Assembly (NCBI RefSeq): GCF_010092445.1
Contig: NZ_CP048031.1
Location: 1,054,001 to 1,118,000 of the forward strand
DNA length: 64,000 bases
Direction: 5' to 3'
Source of the DNA: Shewanella sp. Arc9-LZ
Lineage (GTDB): Bacteria; Pseudomonadota; Gammaproteobacteria; Enterobacterales; Shewanellaceae
A program made the position numbers and the translations under genes. Of this stretch, positions 48,503 to 57,567 are shown one piece after another; within the stretch, counting starts at the first letter, position 1; the number at the start of each line of letters is the position of its first letter. The notes beneath the pieces were generated by a model. The model was not told the DNA's origin and did not search any database. It worked only from the letters and a program-made list of their open reading frames with translations.

Positions 48503-49137
48503 CAACTGATAACCACGAAAATGAACAAGCTAACACTATTGATGCAAGCAAAGCTGAACGTCATAAAGCCCGCCAGCAGAAAGTCAAAGTGGGCGTTGAT
48601 GCCAAAATTGCCGCAGCGCAAGACGAAAAAGGTATTTTGCTGGTACTAACCGGTAACGGAAAAGGCAAATCGACATCTGGTTTTGGTTCGATTACCCGCG
48701 CTGTGGGCCATGGTCATAAAGCCGCAGTGGTGCAATTTATTAAAGGCACTTGGGCTTGTGGTGAACGTAATTTACTCGAAGGTGCTGGAGTGCCATTCCA
48801 TGTAATGGGTACCGGCTTTACCTGGGAAACTCAAGACAAAGAAAAAGACACCCAAGCAGCAATGGAAGCCTGGCTTGAGGCAGAAAAACTGCTTAAAGAC
48901 GAATCGATAAATATGGTGCTGCTTGATGAGCTGACTTACATGGTCAGTTACCACTATATCGAACTTGAGCGAGTATTAACCGCTTTGAGAAATCGCCCAG
49001 CGATGCAGCATGTGATTATTACTGGCCGCGCTTGTCACCGTGATATCATTGAGTTGGCCGATACGGTCAGCGAAGTACAGCCGATTAAACATGCGTTTAA
49101 CGAAGGTATTAAAGCCCAGTTAGGCTTTGATTATTAA
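48499..49137 (+). CDS. cobO: Cob(I)yrinic acid a,c-diamide adenosyltransferase (CobA/BtuR type)
   Basis: 212 residues. The P-loop is [14 protein letters not shown] (about 49-62), followed by [13 protein letters not shown] and [15 protein letters not shown] (Walker B-like) and [14 protein letters not shown]. It adds the 5'-deoxyadenosyl group from ATP to Co(I) corrinoids. The N-terminal 40 residues are charged and family-variable ([13 protein letters not shown]). It ends the operon that starts at 42500; I see no terminator hairpin after it. Equivalent to E. coli btuR. Confidence 0.95.
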   Translation: MTTDNHENEQANTIDASKAERHKARQQKVKVGVDAKIAAAQDEKGILLVLTGNGKGKSTSGFGSITRAVGHGHKAAVVQFIKGTWACGERNLLEGAGVPFHVMGTGFTWETQDKEKDTQAAMEAWLEAEKLLKDESINMVLLDELTYMVSYHYIELERVLTALRNRPAMQHVIITGRACHRDIIELADTVSEVQPIKHAFNEGIKAQLGFDY

Positions 49138-49157
49138 AGTTATTTTTTATTTTTAAT

Positions 49158-49190
49158 TATGGCCTGCGACTACGATGTTTGTTGATGCTG
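49158..49190. repeat. Diverged copy of the dispersed palindromic repeat
   Basis: TATGGCCTGCGACTAC differs at two positions from the repeat arm at 28036, and the following bases resemble the centre of the element at 31796. Recognisable but worn. Confidence 0.5.
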
Positions 49191-49293
49191 CTGAATGCTT
49201 TAAACATAACGGTTTTAAGCTACTCACACTTAACAAGTTAATCAACTCACTTGCTCTGCTCGCAAGGCATATTTCGGATACTTACGCCGATTA

Positions 49294-50064
49294 TTACTCT
49301 GTTGCCGTAGGGAGGATGTTTGTTGGGGTGAACCAGCGAGCAGTTATACTTTCAAGTTGGCCACTTTGAGTTAGGGTGTTTAATGCTTGGCGCATGCTTT
49401 TGGCTAATGCTTCATCTGTATCTTTATGGGTGGCAATACCAATGGGCATGTTTACCACAGGCAATACAGCGGTAAAATCGCTTAGTTTAAAGCCCATTTT
49501 TTTAACGTCTTCGCGAAAACCCACTTCGTTATTGTAAATCAAATCTACGCGGTCAAAATTAAGCATTCTTAGCGCCGCTAGTTGGCTTCTTACTAGGTAT
49601 ACATTGGGATGTATTCCATCGAGTTTAAGCCGATCTAGTGAGGCATCGTTTCGCGATAATGCCATAGAGTAACGATTAATATCATCTATGGTTTTAAGCT
49701 GAATGTCGGGACGATTACTTTTTCGATAGATCATATCTTGCACAGTATAAAAGTCGCCTATCCATTTGAAATAGGCTAAGCGTTTGTTGGTATTGGCAAT
49801 TGAAAAAATGAACGTATTCGGGTACTTCTGCGCATTATAATAAGCGCGGCTCCAAGGCATGATTTTAATATTGATATCAAAATCAAGATATTGCTGGGTA
49901 GCATGTAAAATATCGATCGAAAAGCCTACCAATTCTCCTTGAGAATTTAGCGACTGAAATGGAGGATAGCTTTCTGTGTAAAAAGTGACTGCAGGTCTAG
50001 CATTTGAAACTGGCGAACTGAAAAATGTAATGATGAAAATCACCACAGATAAGTAGCGGAACAT
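49294..50064 (-). CDS. Periplasmic solute-binding protein, SBP_bac_3 family
   Basis: 256 residues from ATG 50064 with AAGGTG about 10 nt upstream; the longer frame starts at a TTG. A signal peptide (about 1-22) precedes the two-lobed binding fold: VTFYTESYPPFQSLNSQGELVGFSIDIL (read as YTESYPPFQ plus GFSIDIL) at the start of lobe 1. Later come DFDINIKIMPWSRAYYNAQ and LPVVNMPIGIATHKD. It resembles stand-alone polar amino-acid-type binding proteins common in Shewanella, without an adjacent permease. No GGDEF or PAS domain is attached. The ligand is unknown. Confidence 0.8.
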   Translation of the reverse strand: MFRYLSVVIFIITFFSSPVSNARPAVTFYTESYPPFQSLNSQGELVGFSIDILHATQQYLDFDINIKIMPWSRAYYNAQKYPNTFIFSIANTNKRLAYFKWIGDFYTVQDMIYRKSNRPDIQLKTIDDINRYSMALSRNDASLDRLKLDGIHPNVYLVRSQLAALRMLNFDRVDLIYNNEVGFREDVKKMGFKLSDFTAVLPVVNMPIGIATHKDTDEALAKSMRQALNTLTQSGQLESITARWFTPTNILPTATE

Positions 50065-50212
50065 AAATAACAACACCTTAATTTAAGGCTTCCATGCACT
50101 TCATATCCGTTTTATAACAAGTCTAACATAGTGTTATTATTTTGTGATCATTAACCCGTTGTGTTGTCAGATAATTAGTCATCTGTGATGATCAACAGGC
50201 CATCGTACCTTG

Positions 50213-50569
50213 TTAAACAATATATTCATCAGCCCAATCTTTTAAACGTTCTAAAATATCCAATGCAGTTCGGCCAAGTTCGGTAATGCTATAAGACACA
50301 GCAATAGGACGGTCACTAATCACATGTCGAGTCACCAGTCCTTGGGCTTCTAATTCTTTAAGGCGCTGATCGACCATTTTTTTACTCGCCCCGCCTAACA
50401 TGCGCGATAAATCATTAAATCGCACTGGACCATCTTGCAAGTGCCATAATATCGATGCTTTCCATTTACCGCCTAATACCCGCATTCCACGCTCGACCGA
50501 GCAGGGTTCAGCACAAGCATTAATAACTTTTTTTTGACCGTTAGTCATTGTTTCAATTTTAGTTTTCAT
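50213..50569 (-). CDS. HxlR-family transcriptional regulator
   Basis: 118 residues. The winged-helix domain is clear: CSVERGMRVLGGKWKASILWHLQDGPVRFNDL (read as GGKWKASILWHL) then the recognition segment KMVDQRLKELEAQGLVTR and the wing PIAVSYSITELG. Two Cys residues precede it (NACAEPC), which in YodB/HypR-type members sense thiol-reactive quinones or aldehydes. It is divergent from the aldehyde dehydrogenase gene with 110 nt between, a common regulator/target layout. A TACT-AAA-AGTA site in that gap is a candidate operator. Confidence 0.9.
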   Translation of the reverse strand: MKTKIETMTNGQKKVINACAEPCSVERGMRVLGGKWKASILWHLQDGPVRFNDLSRMLGGASKKMVDQRLKELEAQGLVTRHVISDRPIAVSYSITELGRTALDILERLKDWADEYIV

Positions 50570-50594
50570 TAATTTAACTTAAGTTATTCTAGGT

Positions 50595-50605
50595 TACTAA
50601 AAGTA
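50595..50605. promoter_or_regulatory. Candidate HxlR operator
   Basis: TACTAAAAGTA is an interrupted palindrome resembling the TACT-N-AGTA sites bound by YodB/HypR-type regulators. It lies between the divergent hxlR and aldehyde dehydrogenase genes, next to a second palindrome AACTTAAGTT (50576-50585). Confidence 0.4.
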
Positions 50606-50679
50606 TACTGGTTGCTTTTGTATTCCATTGTAGCAAAATAGACATTAATTAGACTAGTACCATTAAGGAATGTTTCTCC

Positions 50680-52047
50680 ATGGCAGTATTAACCTCTTAC
50701 GATCCCGCTAGTTATCACAAAGTCGATGGCGGAGAGCATATTGAAGCCACTGCGGTTGGCAGTGTTGAAACCTTAGCGATATCTCAGTTACCACAAGTTG
50801 TCGCCAACGCTCAAGTTGCACAAAAGGCGTGGGCTCGTTTGTCATTAATTGAACGCCAACAATATGTGGTTAAAGCATATCAGCAGCTTGTGGCAGTGCA
50901 AGATGAACTGGCAACATTAATTGGCCAAGAAATGGGTAAAGATTATCGCCGTGCCACCTATGAAGTTGGCGGTACAGTGCAAAATGCACCTTATTTTGCA
51001 GGTGAAATAAGCGATGCACTAACCACTGAACAAGTTGATAATCGCACCGAATTACAATATCGACCATTAGGTGTAGTGGCAGTGATTTCGCCGTGGAACT
51101 ATCCGATAGCCATGGCTAACAACTTACTAATGCCTGCCTTAATTGCGGGTAACAGTGTGATATTAAAGCCGTCTGAACAAACTCCGCTGGTGGCCGAGTT
51201 ATTCATTAATACCCTTAATAAGGTGCTGCCAGAACATGTGTTGCAAGTGGTTCAAGGTGATAAAGCCCTTGGCCAAGCATTAGTGGCAGCAGACATTAAT
51301 ATGGTGGCGTTTACTGGGTCGATGGCCGCAGGTAAACACATTATGGCCAATGCTGCGTCTGGCTTAAAAAGGTTAGTGATGGAGCTTGGCGGTAATGACC
51401 CCTTGATTGTGATGGCTAGCGCTAATATCGATTCCGCGGTTAGATTTGCAGTCGCTAGTTCGTTTGAAAATGCCGGACAGATGTGCACTTCAACAGAGCG
51501 CGTTTACGTGGATGAACGTATTGCTGATGAGTTTGAACAAAAGGTGTTGGCTTTAGCCAGTCGTTACCGTGTCGGTAAATGGGACGACGCTAATGTGAAT
51601 ATTGGCCCTATAGTGAATCCAACCCAACACCAAAAAGTGCTTGAACAGTTGCAAGATGCCAAAGCCAAAGGAGCGAGCTTTTTACTCGGTAGTGATGAGT
51701 ATCCATTACCGTTTATTCAGCCTACTGTGATCTCAGGTATTACCCCTGACATGCTCCTAGAACGTGAAGAAACCTTTGGCCCTGTGGTGGCTATCAGCCG
51801 TTTTAGTGATATTGATGAAGCCATTCGTCGTGCTAATAACAGTCACTATGGCTTAGCTGCAGTCGTGTTTGGTGGTCAAGGTGCCAAAGCCGTTGCTGAA
51901 CAACTTGAAGCTGGCATGGTTGGGGTTAATCAAGGTGCTGGTGCGGGCAATGCTCCATGGGTAGGAGCAAAGCATAGTGGTTTTGGTTTTCATGGTACTG
52001 CTGCAGGGCATCGCCAATTTGCCCAAGTGCGAGTGATGAGTTATTAA
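50680..52047 (+). CDS. NAD(P)-dependent aldehyde dehydrogenase, succinate-semialdehyde type
   Basis: 455 residues, cytosolic. The catalytic pair is E225 in VMELGGNDP and C259 in NAGQMCTS, with the oxyanion Asn in SPWNYP. The NAD-binding segment FTGSMAAGKHI lies between. Length and sequence fit the succinate-semialdehyde/SSADH-like ALDHs. The MCTSTERV pattern, with no second Cys two residues away, is common to the prokaryotic SSADH-like subgroup. The true substrate is unknown. It is divergent from the hxlR gene and transcribed alone. Confidence 0.9.
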   Translation: MAVLTSYDPASYHKVDGGEHIEATAVGSVETLAISQLPQVVANAQVAQKAWARLSLIERQQYVVKAYQQLVAVQDELATLIGQEMGKDYRRATYEVGGTVQNAPYFAGEISDALTTEQVDNRTELQYRPLGVVAVISPWNYPIAMANNLLMPALIAGNSVILKPSEQTPLVAELFINTLNKVLPEHVLQVVQGDKALGQALVAADINMVAFTGSMAAGKHIMANAASGLKRLVMELGGNDPLIVMASANIDSAVRFAVASSFENAGQMCTSTERVYVDERIADEFEQKVLALASRYRVGKWDDANVNIGPIVNPTQHQKVLEQLQDAKAKGASFLLGSDEYPLPFIQPTVISGITPDMLLEREETFGPVVAISRFSDIDEAIRRANNSHYGLAAVVFGGQGAKAVAEQLEAGMVGVNQGAGAGNAPWVGAKHSGFGFHGTAAGHRQFAQVRVMSY

Positions 52048-52184
52048 TTTCTGGGTTTAACCCATATTGATGAGTAAGCCGTCATTAGTAAGCTTTTATT
52101 TGTAGAACATCATTAGTAAACAGTCATTAGCACACTTTTTAGTAAAGCATTGCTAGCCCATTTTATGGTTAAAGGTATAAACAA

Positions 52185-52979
52185 ATGAACACAACAAGTG
52201 TAAATTCAGATTATTTTGTGGTGGCACTAGAACCCGGCGCTGAACATCCGGCTTTGCCAACATGGGCTAATCATCAAGCTAATGTGGCTGAGCTTAATGA
52301 AGCAGAGCTGACGGATGCTGAGCGGGCTAACGTGAGTAAAAAAATGTTAGCCGAAGTACCAGGTGCGTTCCAATTAATGAATGTATTGACGCCAGATGAG
52401 TGCAAACGGTTAATTTCGGTCAGTGAGTCGATGGGCTTTTTACCCGACGCCGCGGTGTCATTACCACGCAATGTACGCCATAACGACAGCTTAACCTGGG
52501 TGGTTGATAACACCACAGAGCAAGTGATTTGGAGTAGAGTTAAGCATCTTATGGATTATAACTTGGGCATTTTTGGTGGTAAAGCTGCTTTAGGATTAAA
52601 TAATCGTTTTCGTTTTTATCGCTATAACGAAGGCGATTTCTTTAAGCCACATTCAGATGGTTCGTGGCCTGGAAGCCAAGTTGTAGATGGTCAGTTAGTG
52701 CGAGATGCCTTTGGTGATCGCTACAGTCTGCTGACATTTTTAATCTTACTGACAGAAGACTTTGAAGGCGGTGCAACGCGCTTTTTAGTCAATGCCGACA
52801 ACCCAAGCTTACCAGCAAAACACGGCGATAATATGCGCCAAGTTGATGTGCGAACGCCTGCGGGGAGTGTGTTGTGTTTCCCACATGGCATGCATCCGCT
52901 GCATTGTATTCATAGCTCAGAGCCTATTTTCTCTGGGGTTAAATACATTATCCGCACCGATGTGTTGTTTGAGTTGTAA
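52185..52979 (+). CDS. 2OG-Fe(II) oxygenase, prolyl 4-hydroxylase-like
   Basis: 264 residues. The facial triad is H156-x-D158 in FKPHSDGS and a distal His, probably H243 in HCIHSSEP, with K253 as the 2-oxoglutarate-binding residue (GVKYIIRTD). The C-terminal half matches the P4Hc fold; the N-terminal 60 residues are unassigned. Such enzymes hydroxylate protein or small-molecule substrates with 2-oxoglutarate, O2 and Fe(II). The gene lies 137 nt after the aldehyde dehydrogenase and is followed by a strong hairpin. The substrate is unknown. Confidence 0.85.
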   Translation: MNTTSVNSDYFVVALEPGAEHPALPTWANHQANVAELNEAELTDAERANVSKKMLAEVPGAFQLMNVLTPDECKRLISVSESMGFLPDAAVSLPRNVRHNDSLTWVVDNTTEQVIWSRVKHLMDYNLGIFGGKAALGLNNRFRFYRYNEGDFFKPHSDGSWPGSQVVDGQLVRDAFGDRYSLLTFLILLTEDFEGGATRFLVNADNPSLPAKHGDNMRQVDVRTPAGSVLCFPHGMHPLHCIHSSEPIFSGVKYIIRTDVLFEL

Positions 52980-53559
52980 CATTATTCATCAATATGGGTT
53001 AGCTTATTGATAAGCTAACCCATTAGTTAATCACTGTATTTTTTAACTAAATAAAGCACCAGGTTCGCTTTTTTAGAGCCGTTGTTGTACTTTTCCTCCT
53101 TGCTTAATCCTCGTGAATTAAGTCGATGTTGGTAATCCGCCATGTATTTTCTGCTCCATATAAGCACGCTGCTATCAAATTTACTCGCTTATCTCTTTCA
53201 AGAATAAACTGCTATAAAGCTGATCAAATAAGCTTACTCTTCGAGGGCACTATTATGATGGCGAATGCTCGTCAAATAAAATTATCAGCGTAAATAGCCA
53301 ATGATATGGCTAGTATTTTTACCCATTAGCAGTGACAAAAACATACTGATAGCCAGAGGTGATACGGTGCAATAAATCAATTAAGTAAACAGATAAAAAG
53401 TCGATGAGTTTTTTACTATTGAGTTTATCAATCGGCACTATTGCCCCCCGAGTACACTATATTCATTAACGCGATTTAATGTGCCGCAGTACTTGCTATT
53501 TGACTGACTAAACTATCTAATTGCGCCGCTTTCCTAACCACATATATAGAGACGTTTAC
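52980..53559. other. Intergenic region with hairpin
   Basis: About 580 nt. After the terminator-like hairpin at 52995-53022 the sequence is AT-rich without recognisable gene or repeat. Confidence 0.5.
52995..53022 (+). terminator. Hairpin after 2OG oxygenase gene
   Basis: A perfect 12-bp stem (TGGGTTAGCTTA 52995-53006, TAAGCTAACCCA 53011-53022) with a TTGA loop. No continuous T-run follows, so it may be a terminator or an mRNA-stabilising end. Confidence 0.6.
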
Positions 53560-54141
53560 ATGAAATCAGTACTGTGTAGTTTGTTTGTTGTCAGTGTTAT
53601 TAGCCTATCTGGATGTGCTGCACCGCAGAATAATTTCGCGTCTAAAGTGAAAGCCGAAGGTGAGCAACACCTCGACTTGTCTCAACAGTGGGAACAAGGA
53701 CAAAAAGACCTCAGAAAAGGTAACAGTTTATTAATCGATGGGCGTGAGTTAATCGGTAAAGGTAAAAACCAAATTCGTGAAGGTGAAGCGTTAATAGCAC
53801 AAGCCAAACAAGCTGCGCAGCAACAACGTCAACTATTTCAGTCGATGGCGAATACATTAAACGGCGCTCAAAATGGTGCCCGTGCAGTAGTGTTAGTCGA
53901 CAGGTTAGATGATGTAGCCGATGCTTGGGAAGATGCTGAAGATAAGTATGCAGATGGTAAAGAGCTGATTGAAGACGGCAATACCAATGTTGCTGAAGGC
54001 GAGAGTTCAATTGAACAAGGCCAAAACATGGTGACGAGCGGCCGTAGTAGAATGCAACAAGCGGAATCTACCTACCAACAACGTACTGGTAAAGGTTTAG
54101 TCGAGCAAATGCATTTAGAAGAGCAACCTAGTAACTTCTAA
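53560..54141 (+). CDS. Helical outer-membrane or periplasmic lipoprotein
   Basis: 193 residues from ATG 53560; the longer frame starts at a TTG 13 codons earlier. The signal ends in the lipobox LSGC (Cys about 20). The remainder is charged and alpha-helical with heptad-like repeats rich in Gly at regular places (for example WEQGQKDLRKGNSLLIDGRE and IREGEALIAQAKQAA). The repeating G-x6-G pattern (ISxGxxxVxxG) may form a coiled coil. I do not recognise a functional family. It is monocistronic with a terminator. Confidence 0.7.
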   Translation: MKSVLCSLFVVSVISLSGCAAPQNNFASKVKAEGEQHLDLSQQWEQGQKDLRKGNSLLIDGRELIGKGKNQIREGEALIAQAKQAAQQQRQLFQSMANTLNGAQNGARAVVLVDRLDDVADAWEDAEDKYADGKELIEDGNTNVAEGESSIEQGQNMVTSGRSRMQQAESTYQQRTGKGLVEQMHLEEQPSNF

Positions 54142-54169
54142 TCAATAGAACTGAGACTAATCAAATAAA

Positions 54170-54197
54170 CCGATATTGTTAATTCAATATCGGTTTT
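54170..54197 (+). terminator. Terminator after the lipoprotein gene
   Basis: A 9-bp stem (CCGATATTG 54170-54178, CAATATCGG 54185-54193) with a 6-nt loop is followed by TTTT. Confidence 0.8.
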
Positions 54198-54251
54198 ATC
54201 GTTTCTAGCGGATCTACTTTCAGCAAAAAGCGATTATATTATACGACAGCT

Positions 54252-55976
54252 CTATTCAAAATCGGCTTTGATTTCAAACACCATATCTTCGCCGGTCACT
54301 GGATGATTTAAGCCTAAATATTGGGCGTGTAAATGCAATCTGTTGGTCGCAACACCGTATAAATCATCACCTACTATTGGCATGTGCAATCCGTCATGAT
54401 GAGCACAATGCATGCGTAACTGATGGGTTCGCCCCGTTTTAGGATACAAGTGAACTAAGGTTTGATGTTGTTGACGTTGATACACTTGCCAATGCGTTTC
54501 GGCATGCTTGCCATGTTCATAACACACTAGCTGCTTAGGACGGTCGTCTAAATCTACCCGCAATGGCAAACTAATATCACCCTCATCTTGGCTAGGCACC
54601 CCCTCAATTAACGCGATATAACGTTTGGTCACGCTGCGTTGAATAAACTGTTGTTGTAGGGCTTTGTTGGCTTCTTTGGTGAGAGCAATCACCATTAAGC
54701 CTGATGTCGACATGTCTAGGCGATGGACTATCAGCGGCCCCGTCGCATTGGGGAACAGCTGCTGCATACGGCTAAACACCGAGTCGGTGATATTTTTGCC
54801 AGGTACCGATAATAGTTCCGCAGGTTTATTAATAATTACCATCGCATCATCTTGATAAATAATATCAATGTGCTGATCTTTACCCGGATTAATCAACAGT
54901 GGATCGTTATCAACTTGCATGCCTTTTAGCATGTGGGTCAAAATAGGTCGGCATTTTCCGTGACAAGCGGGGTAGAAGTTTTTGTGCTGTTTTATCTCAG
55001 ATTTAGGCGATGAACCCCACCAAAACTCTGCCATGGCAATCGGGGTCAATTGATGTGTAAACGCGTATTGTAATAACTTAGGTGCAGCACATTCACCCGC
55101 ACCTGCAGGTGGCAAATGGTTAGGTGCGTCATTGAATATATCGTTTAAATCTCGCGCTTCACCCAAGACATTCAAAAACTGATATTGAGCAAAAAGTTTG
55201 TTTTGTAATCCATTTGAAAGTTGTTTGCGCTGACGTTTAAGCTGTTTGATTTGCTGCGCAAGTGCATCTAAGGCCAGTTTAGTGACTTCAATTTGAGTCT
55301 GCCACTGTTGCTTTAACGCGTTCAGCTGATGCTTTTGTTGCACACTTTGACGGCTTAACTCGATAGACAATGTTTTATGGCTATCGTCGTTAAGGCTTGC
55401 TTGCGCTAATGCATCATCTGCTTGCTCACGTTGCAGCTTACGCATTTTACGACCTTCAACTATTGCGTTACGTTGCTGCTCAAGTTCACTTTCCGCTTGG
55501 TGTTGTTGCGCAGTTAACGTCGCGGTTAATGTTGCCAGTACTGGATTGGCTTCTTGCTGACTAATCGACAGATTAATTTGGTTAATCTGTTTATTTTCAT
55601 GACTGAAAAAACTGTCTTGGGTCAGCATATCAAACACCGGCGGCACAAACGGCGGCAAGATATTTTGGTCGGCTAACTTACCTGAAAATGCGGCTAAAAA
55701 ACCAAGTTGCCCGTGCGTGTCTTTAACCACCAACACACCAAACATCTTACCAATCACCATGCCAAGGTCATGTTCGCTGTCTAAGCCAAAATTATGTCCC
55801 CAGGGATTCGTCTCAAGTAACACCTGCTGCAACTGCTGTGCTGCCAGTATCGTCAATGGATGAGGTTGATAATAAAACGGGAAGGTAAAAGATTCAGGTA
55901 ACCCTTGTTCGGCAAGCGTGTTATTGAAAGCTATCGCATCATTAAAAGGAATAAAGCACGGGTCGTTAACAGACAT
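54252..55976 (-). CDS. RluA-family pseudouridine synthase with long N-terminal extension
   Basis: 574 residues from ATG 55976; an in-frame GTG five codons earlier is less likely. The C-terminal 210 residues are a complete pseudouridine synthase: DDAMVIINKPAELLSVPGKN, the catalytic HRLDMSTSGLMVIAL and KTGRTHQLRMH. The N-terminal 360 residues are unusual for the family. They include a segment with HNFGLDSEHDLG, a coiled coil at about 160-270, and a zinc-like PACHGKCRPIL near 340. This long form is known from Vibrio/Shewanella relatives and modifies rRNA or tRNA; the target is not known. It is transcribed alone. Confidence 0.85.
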   Translation of the reverse strand: MSVNDPCFIPFNDAIAFNNTLAEQGLPESFTFPFYYQPHPLTILAAQQLQQVLLETNPWGHNFGLDSEHDLGMVIGKMFGVLVVKDTHGQLGFLAAFSGKLADQNILPPFVPPVFDMLTQDSFFSHENKQINQINLSISQQEANPVLATLTATLTAQQHQAESELEQQRNAIVEGRKMRKLQREQADDALAQASLNDDSHKTLSIELSRQSVQQKHQLNALKQQWQTQIEVTKLALDALAQQIKQLKRQRKQLSNGLQNKLFAQYQFLNVLGEARDLNDIFNDAPNHLPPAGAGECAAPKLLQYAFTHQLTPIAMAEFWWGSSPKSEIKQHKNFYPACHGKCRPILTHMLKGMQVDNDPLLINPGKDQHIDIIYQDDAMVIINKPAELLSVPGKNITDSVFSRMQQLFPNATGPLIVHRLDMSTSGLMVIALTKEANKALQQQFIQRSVTKRYIALIEGVPSQDEGDISLPLRVDLDDRPKQLVCYEHGKHAETHWQVYQRQQHQTLVHLYPKTGRTHQLRMHCAHHDGLHMPIVGDDLYGVATNRLHLHAQYLGLNHPVTGEDMVFEIKADFE

Positions 55977-56066
55977 CAAAAACACACTCACTACACTAAA
56001 GGGCGGCTATTTTACCCTTTCAAACTAGCAGATGCATTATTTACTGAGCTCGGTTGTTTTGGAATG

Positions 56067-56852
56067 TTAATCTAAACGTAGTTTGGCAAGGAAATCGTTA
56101 ACCAACCCTTGAGTATGATCAAGCAACTGAGCATTACCAATGGCGCCATGCCCTGGCACAATAACCTCAGCGTCAGGATATGTCGCTTTAACCTTACTAA
56201 TCGTTACTGGCCAATCGGTTAACGATGCCTCTGCAATGTAGCCCATACTCTTACTGTGAGCGCTTTTTACCAGGCAGCCGCCAAACAGTAATTGCGCCTT
56301 AGGGAGCCATACCACAATGTTATCTAGCGTATGGCCAGCGCCTAAATAGCGAGCTTCGAGTAAACCATTAGCTAGGATAAATGAGTCACCATCAAACGGC
56401 TGGTTTGCGAGAGTTTGATGTTGTGTGGTCAATATTTTCTGAGTCATTGCAGACACATGAGTGCTAACCCCAATACTGTTTAAATAACCTATCCCAGCCG
56501 TGCGGTCGGCATGAGAATGAGTCGAAATACTGGCTTTGAGTACAAACCCTTGCTGCTTTATCCACTCGACTAACGCAATAGTGTCTTTCTCGCTCCATGG
56601 AGTATCGATTAAATAAGCCTCTTTGCCTTCAACAACCACTAAGCCATTAGCATCGACCAAACCAAAGTTTTCAGTTTTGAAATATGACTGATATTCAAAT
56701 AGTTGGATTTGTGTCGCTTGAGCTTGGTTAGCCGTAACCAAAGCATTGCTACTGAGCGGTGTAATAGTCAGTTGGCCTGATGACTCAGCGCTCATCGCAA
56801 GCGGTACACAGCAAATAAAACCAACTAGTAATATCAATATTCGTGAAAACAT
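56067..56852 (-). CDS. Subclass B1 metallo-beta-lactamase (SFB/SLB-like)
   Basis: 261 residues from ATG 56852, with a signal peptide (cut near AMSA, residue 22). All B1 zinc ligands are present: zinc 1 H112, H114 (THSHADR) and H174 (GAGHTLDN); zinc 2 D116, C193 (FGGCLVKS) and H235 (VPGHG). The Cys ligand separates B1 from B2 and B3. The sequence appears to belong with the SFB-1/SLB-1 enzymes of Shewanella frigidimarina and S. livingstonensis. It hydrolyses beta-lactams, probably including carbapenems, in the periplasm. It has no mobile-element context: the neighbours are core genes, so it is likely species-intrinsic. Confidence 0.9.
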   Translation of the reverse strand: MFSRILILLVGFICCVPLAMSAESSGQLTITPLSSNALVTANQAQATQIQLFEYQSYFKTENFGLVDANGLVVVEGKEAYLIDTPWSEKDTIALVEWIKQQGFVLKASISTHSHADRTAGIGYLNSIGVSTHVSAMTQKILTTQHQTLANQPFDGDSFILANGLLEARYLGAGHTLDNIVVWLPKAQLLFGGCLVKSAHSKSMGYIAEASLTDWPVTISKVKATYPDAEVIVPGHGAIGNAQLLDHTQGLVNDFLAKLRLD

Positions 56853-57043
56853 AATGGTACTCAATTAACGTTCAGTCAAAGTTCAGTCGAAAAGAATAGG
56901 CGTCAAAGTGTATCACTGAATTTGTGAGTAATGGATAACATAGAGGGAAGTCATGCCTGATGACATTGGTTGTTTGAAGCGGATAGTGTTGAACGAATCG
57001 ATGGGCAATAGTCTTAAGCTATGAATTCTTAAGCTATCAATAA

Positions 57044-57070
57044 TAGATGAAACCGTACTGGTTTCATCTA
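57044..57070 (-). terminator. Hairpin downstream of VOC gene
   Basis: An 11-bp perfect stem (TAGATGAAACC 57044-57054, GGTTTCATCTA 57060-57070) lies 49 nt beyond the VOC gene stop on the minus strand. The T-run after it is short. Confidence 0.5.
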
Positions 57071-57118
57071 TATTTGGACATAGTTATTGATAAGAGACGT
57101 TACTATAAATAACGACGA

Positions 57119-57502
57119 TTATGCCTTTGGTCTGTGCAATACACAGACTTTGTTACCAGAAGGGTCGCGCAAGTAAGCTAGATATAATGGACCATTTGGA
57201 CTGTCGCGAACACCAGGAGCATCTTCGCAAGCTTCGCCACCACTTGCCACACCAGCAGCATGCCAAGCATTGGCTTGCTCTGCGCTATCGGCATGAAAAC
57301 CTATGGTGCTGCCATTACCATTACAAGCGGGTTCACCATTAAGTGGTTTAGTGAGGGCAAATACACCTGCGCTAGTAACATAAAAACAACGGCCTTTAGG
57401 ATCAATCATCCCAGGTTTAATGCCTAGTGCGCCAAGTGTGGCGTCGTAAAAGGTTTTTGATTTGTCGATATCATTAGCACCAAGCATGATGTGGCTGAAC
57501 AT
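57119..57502 (-). CDS. VOC (glyoxalase/bleomycin resistance) family protein
   Basis: 127 residues, one vicinal-oxygen-chelate module of two beta-alpha-beta-beta-beta halves. FSHIMLGANDIDKSKTFYDATLGALGIK (read as HIMLGANDIDKSKTFYD) is the typical start and LAYLRDPSGNKVCVL the typical end with its metal-ligand Glu replaced or shifted. Members range from glyoxalase-like enzymes to antibiotic-binding proteins. The sequence is of the small glyoxalase-like kind common in Shewanella. Substrate unknown. Transcribed singly. Confidence 0.82.
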   Translation of the reverse strand: MFSHIMLGANDIDKSKTFYDATLGALGIKPGMIDPKGRCFYVTSAGVFALTKPLNGEPACNGNGSTIGFHADSAEQANAWHAAGVASGGEACEDAPGVRDSPNGPLYLAYLRDPSGNKVCVLHRPKA

Positions 57503-57567
57503 TGTGACTCTCCTTGTTGGGGTGAATAAACACCAATTTTATTTATCTATTTTACTTATTTGTTAAC

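Noticed and set aside
52080..52150. Repeats of the kind CATTAGTAA before the 2OG oxygenase gene
   Set aside because: Only three or four loosely similar copies with irregular spacing; not strong enough to call a repeat feature.
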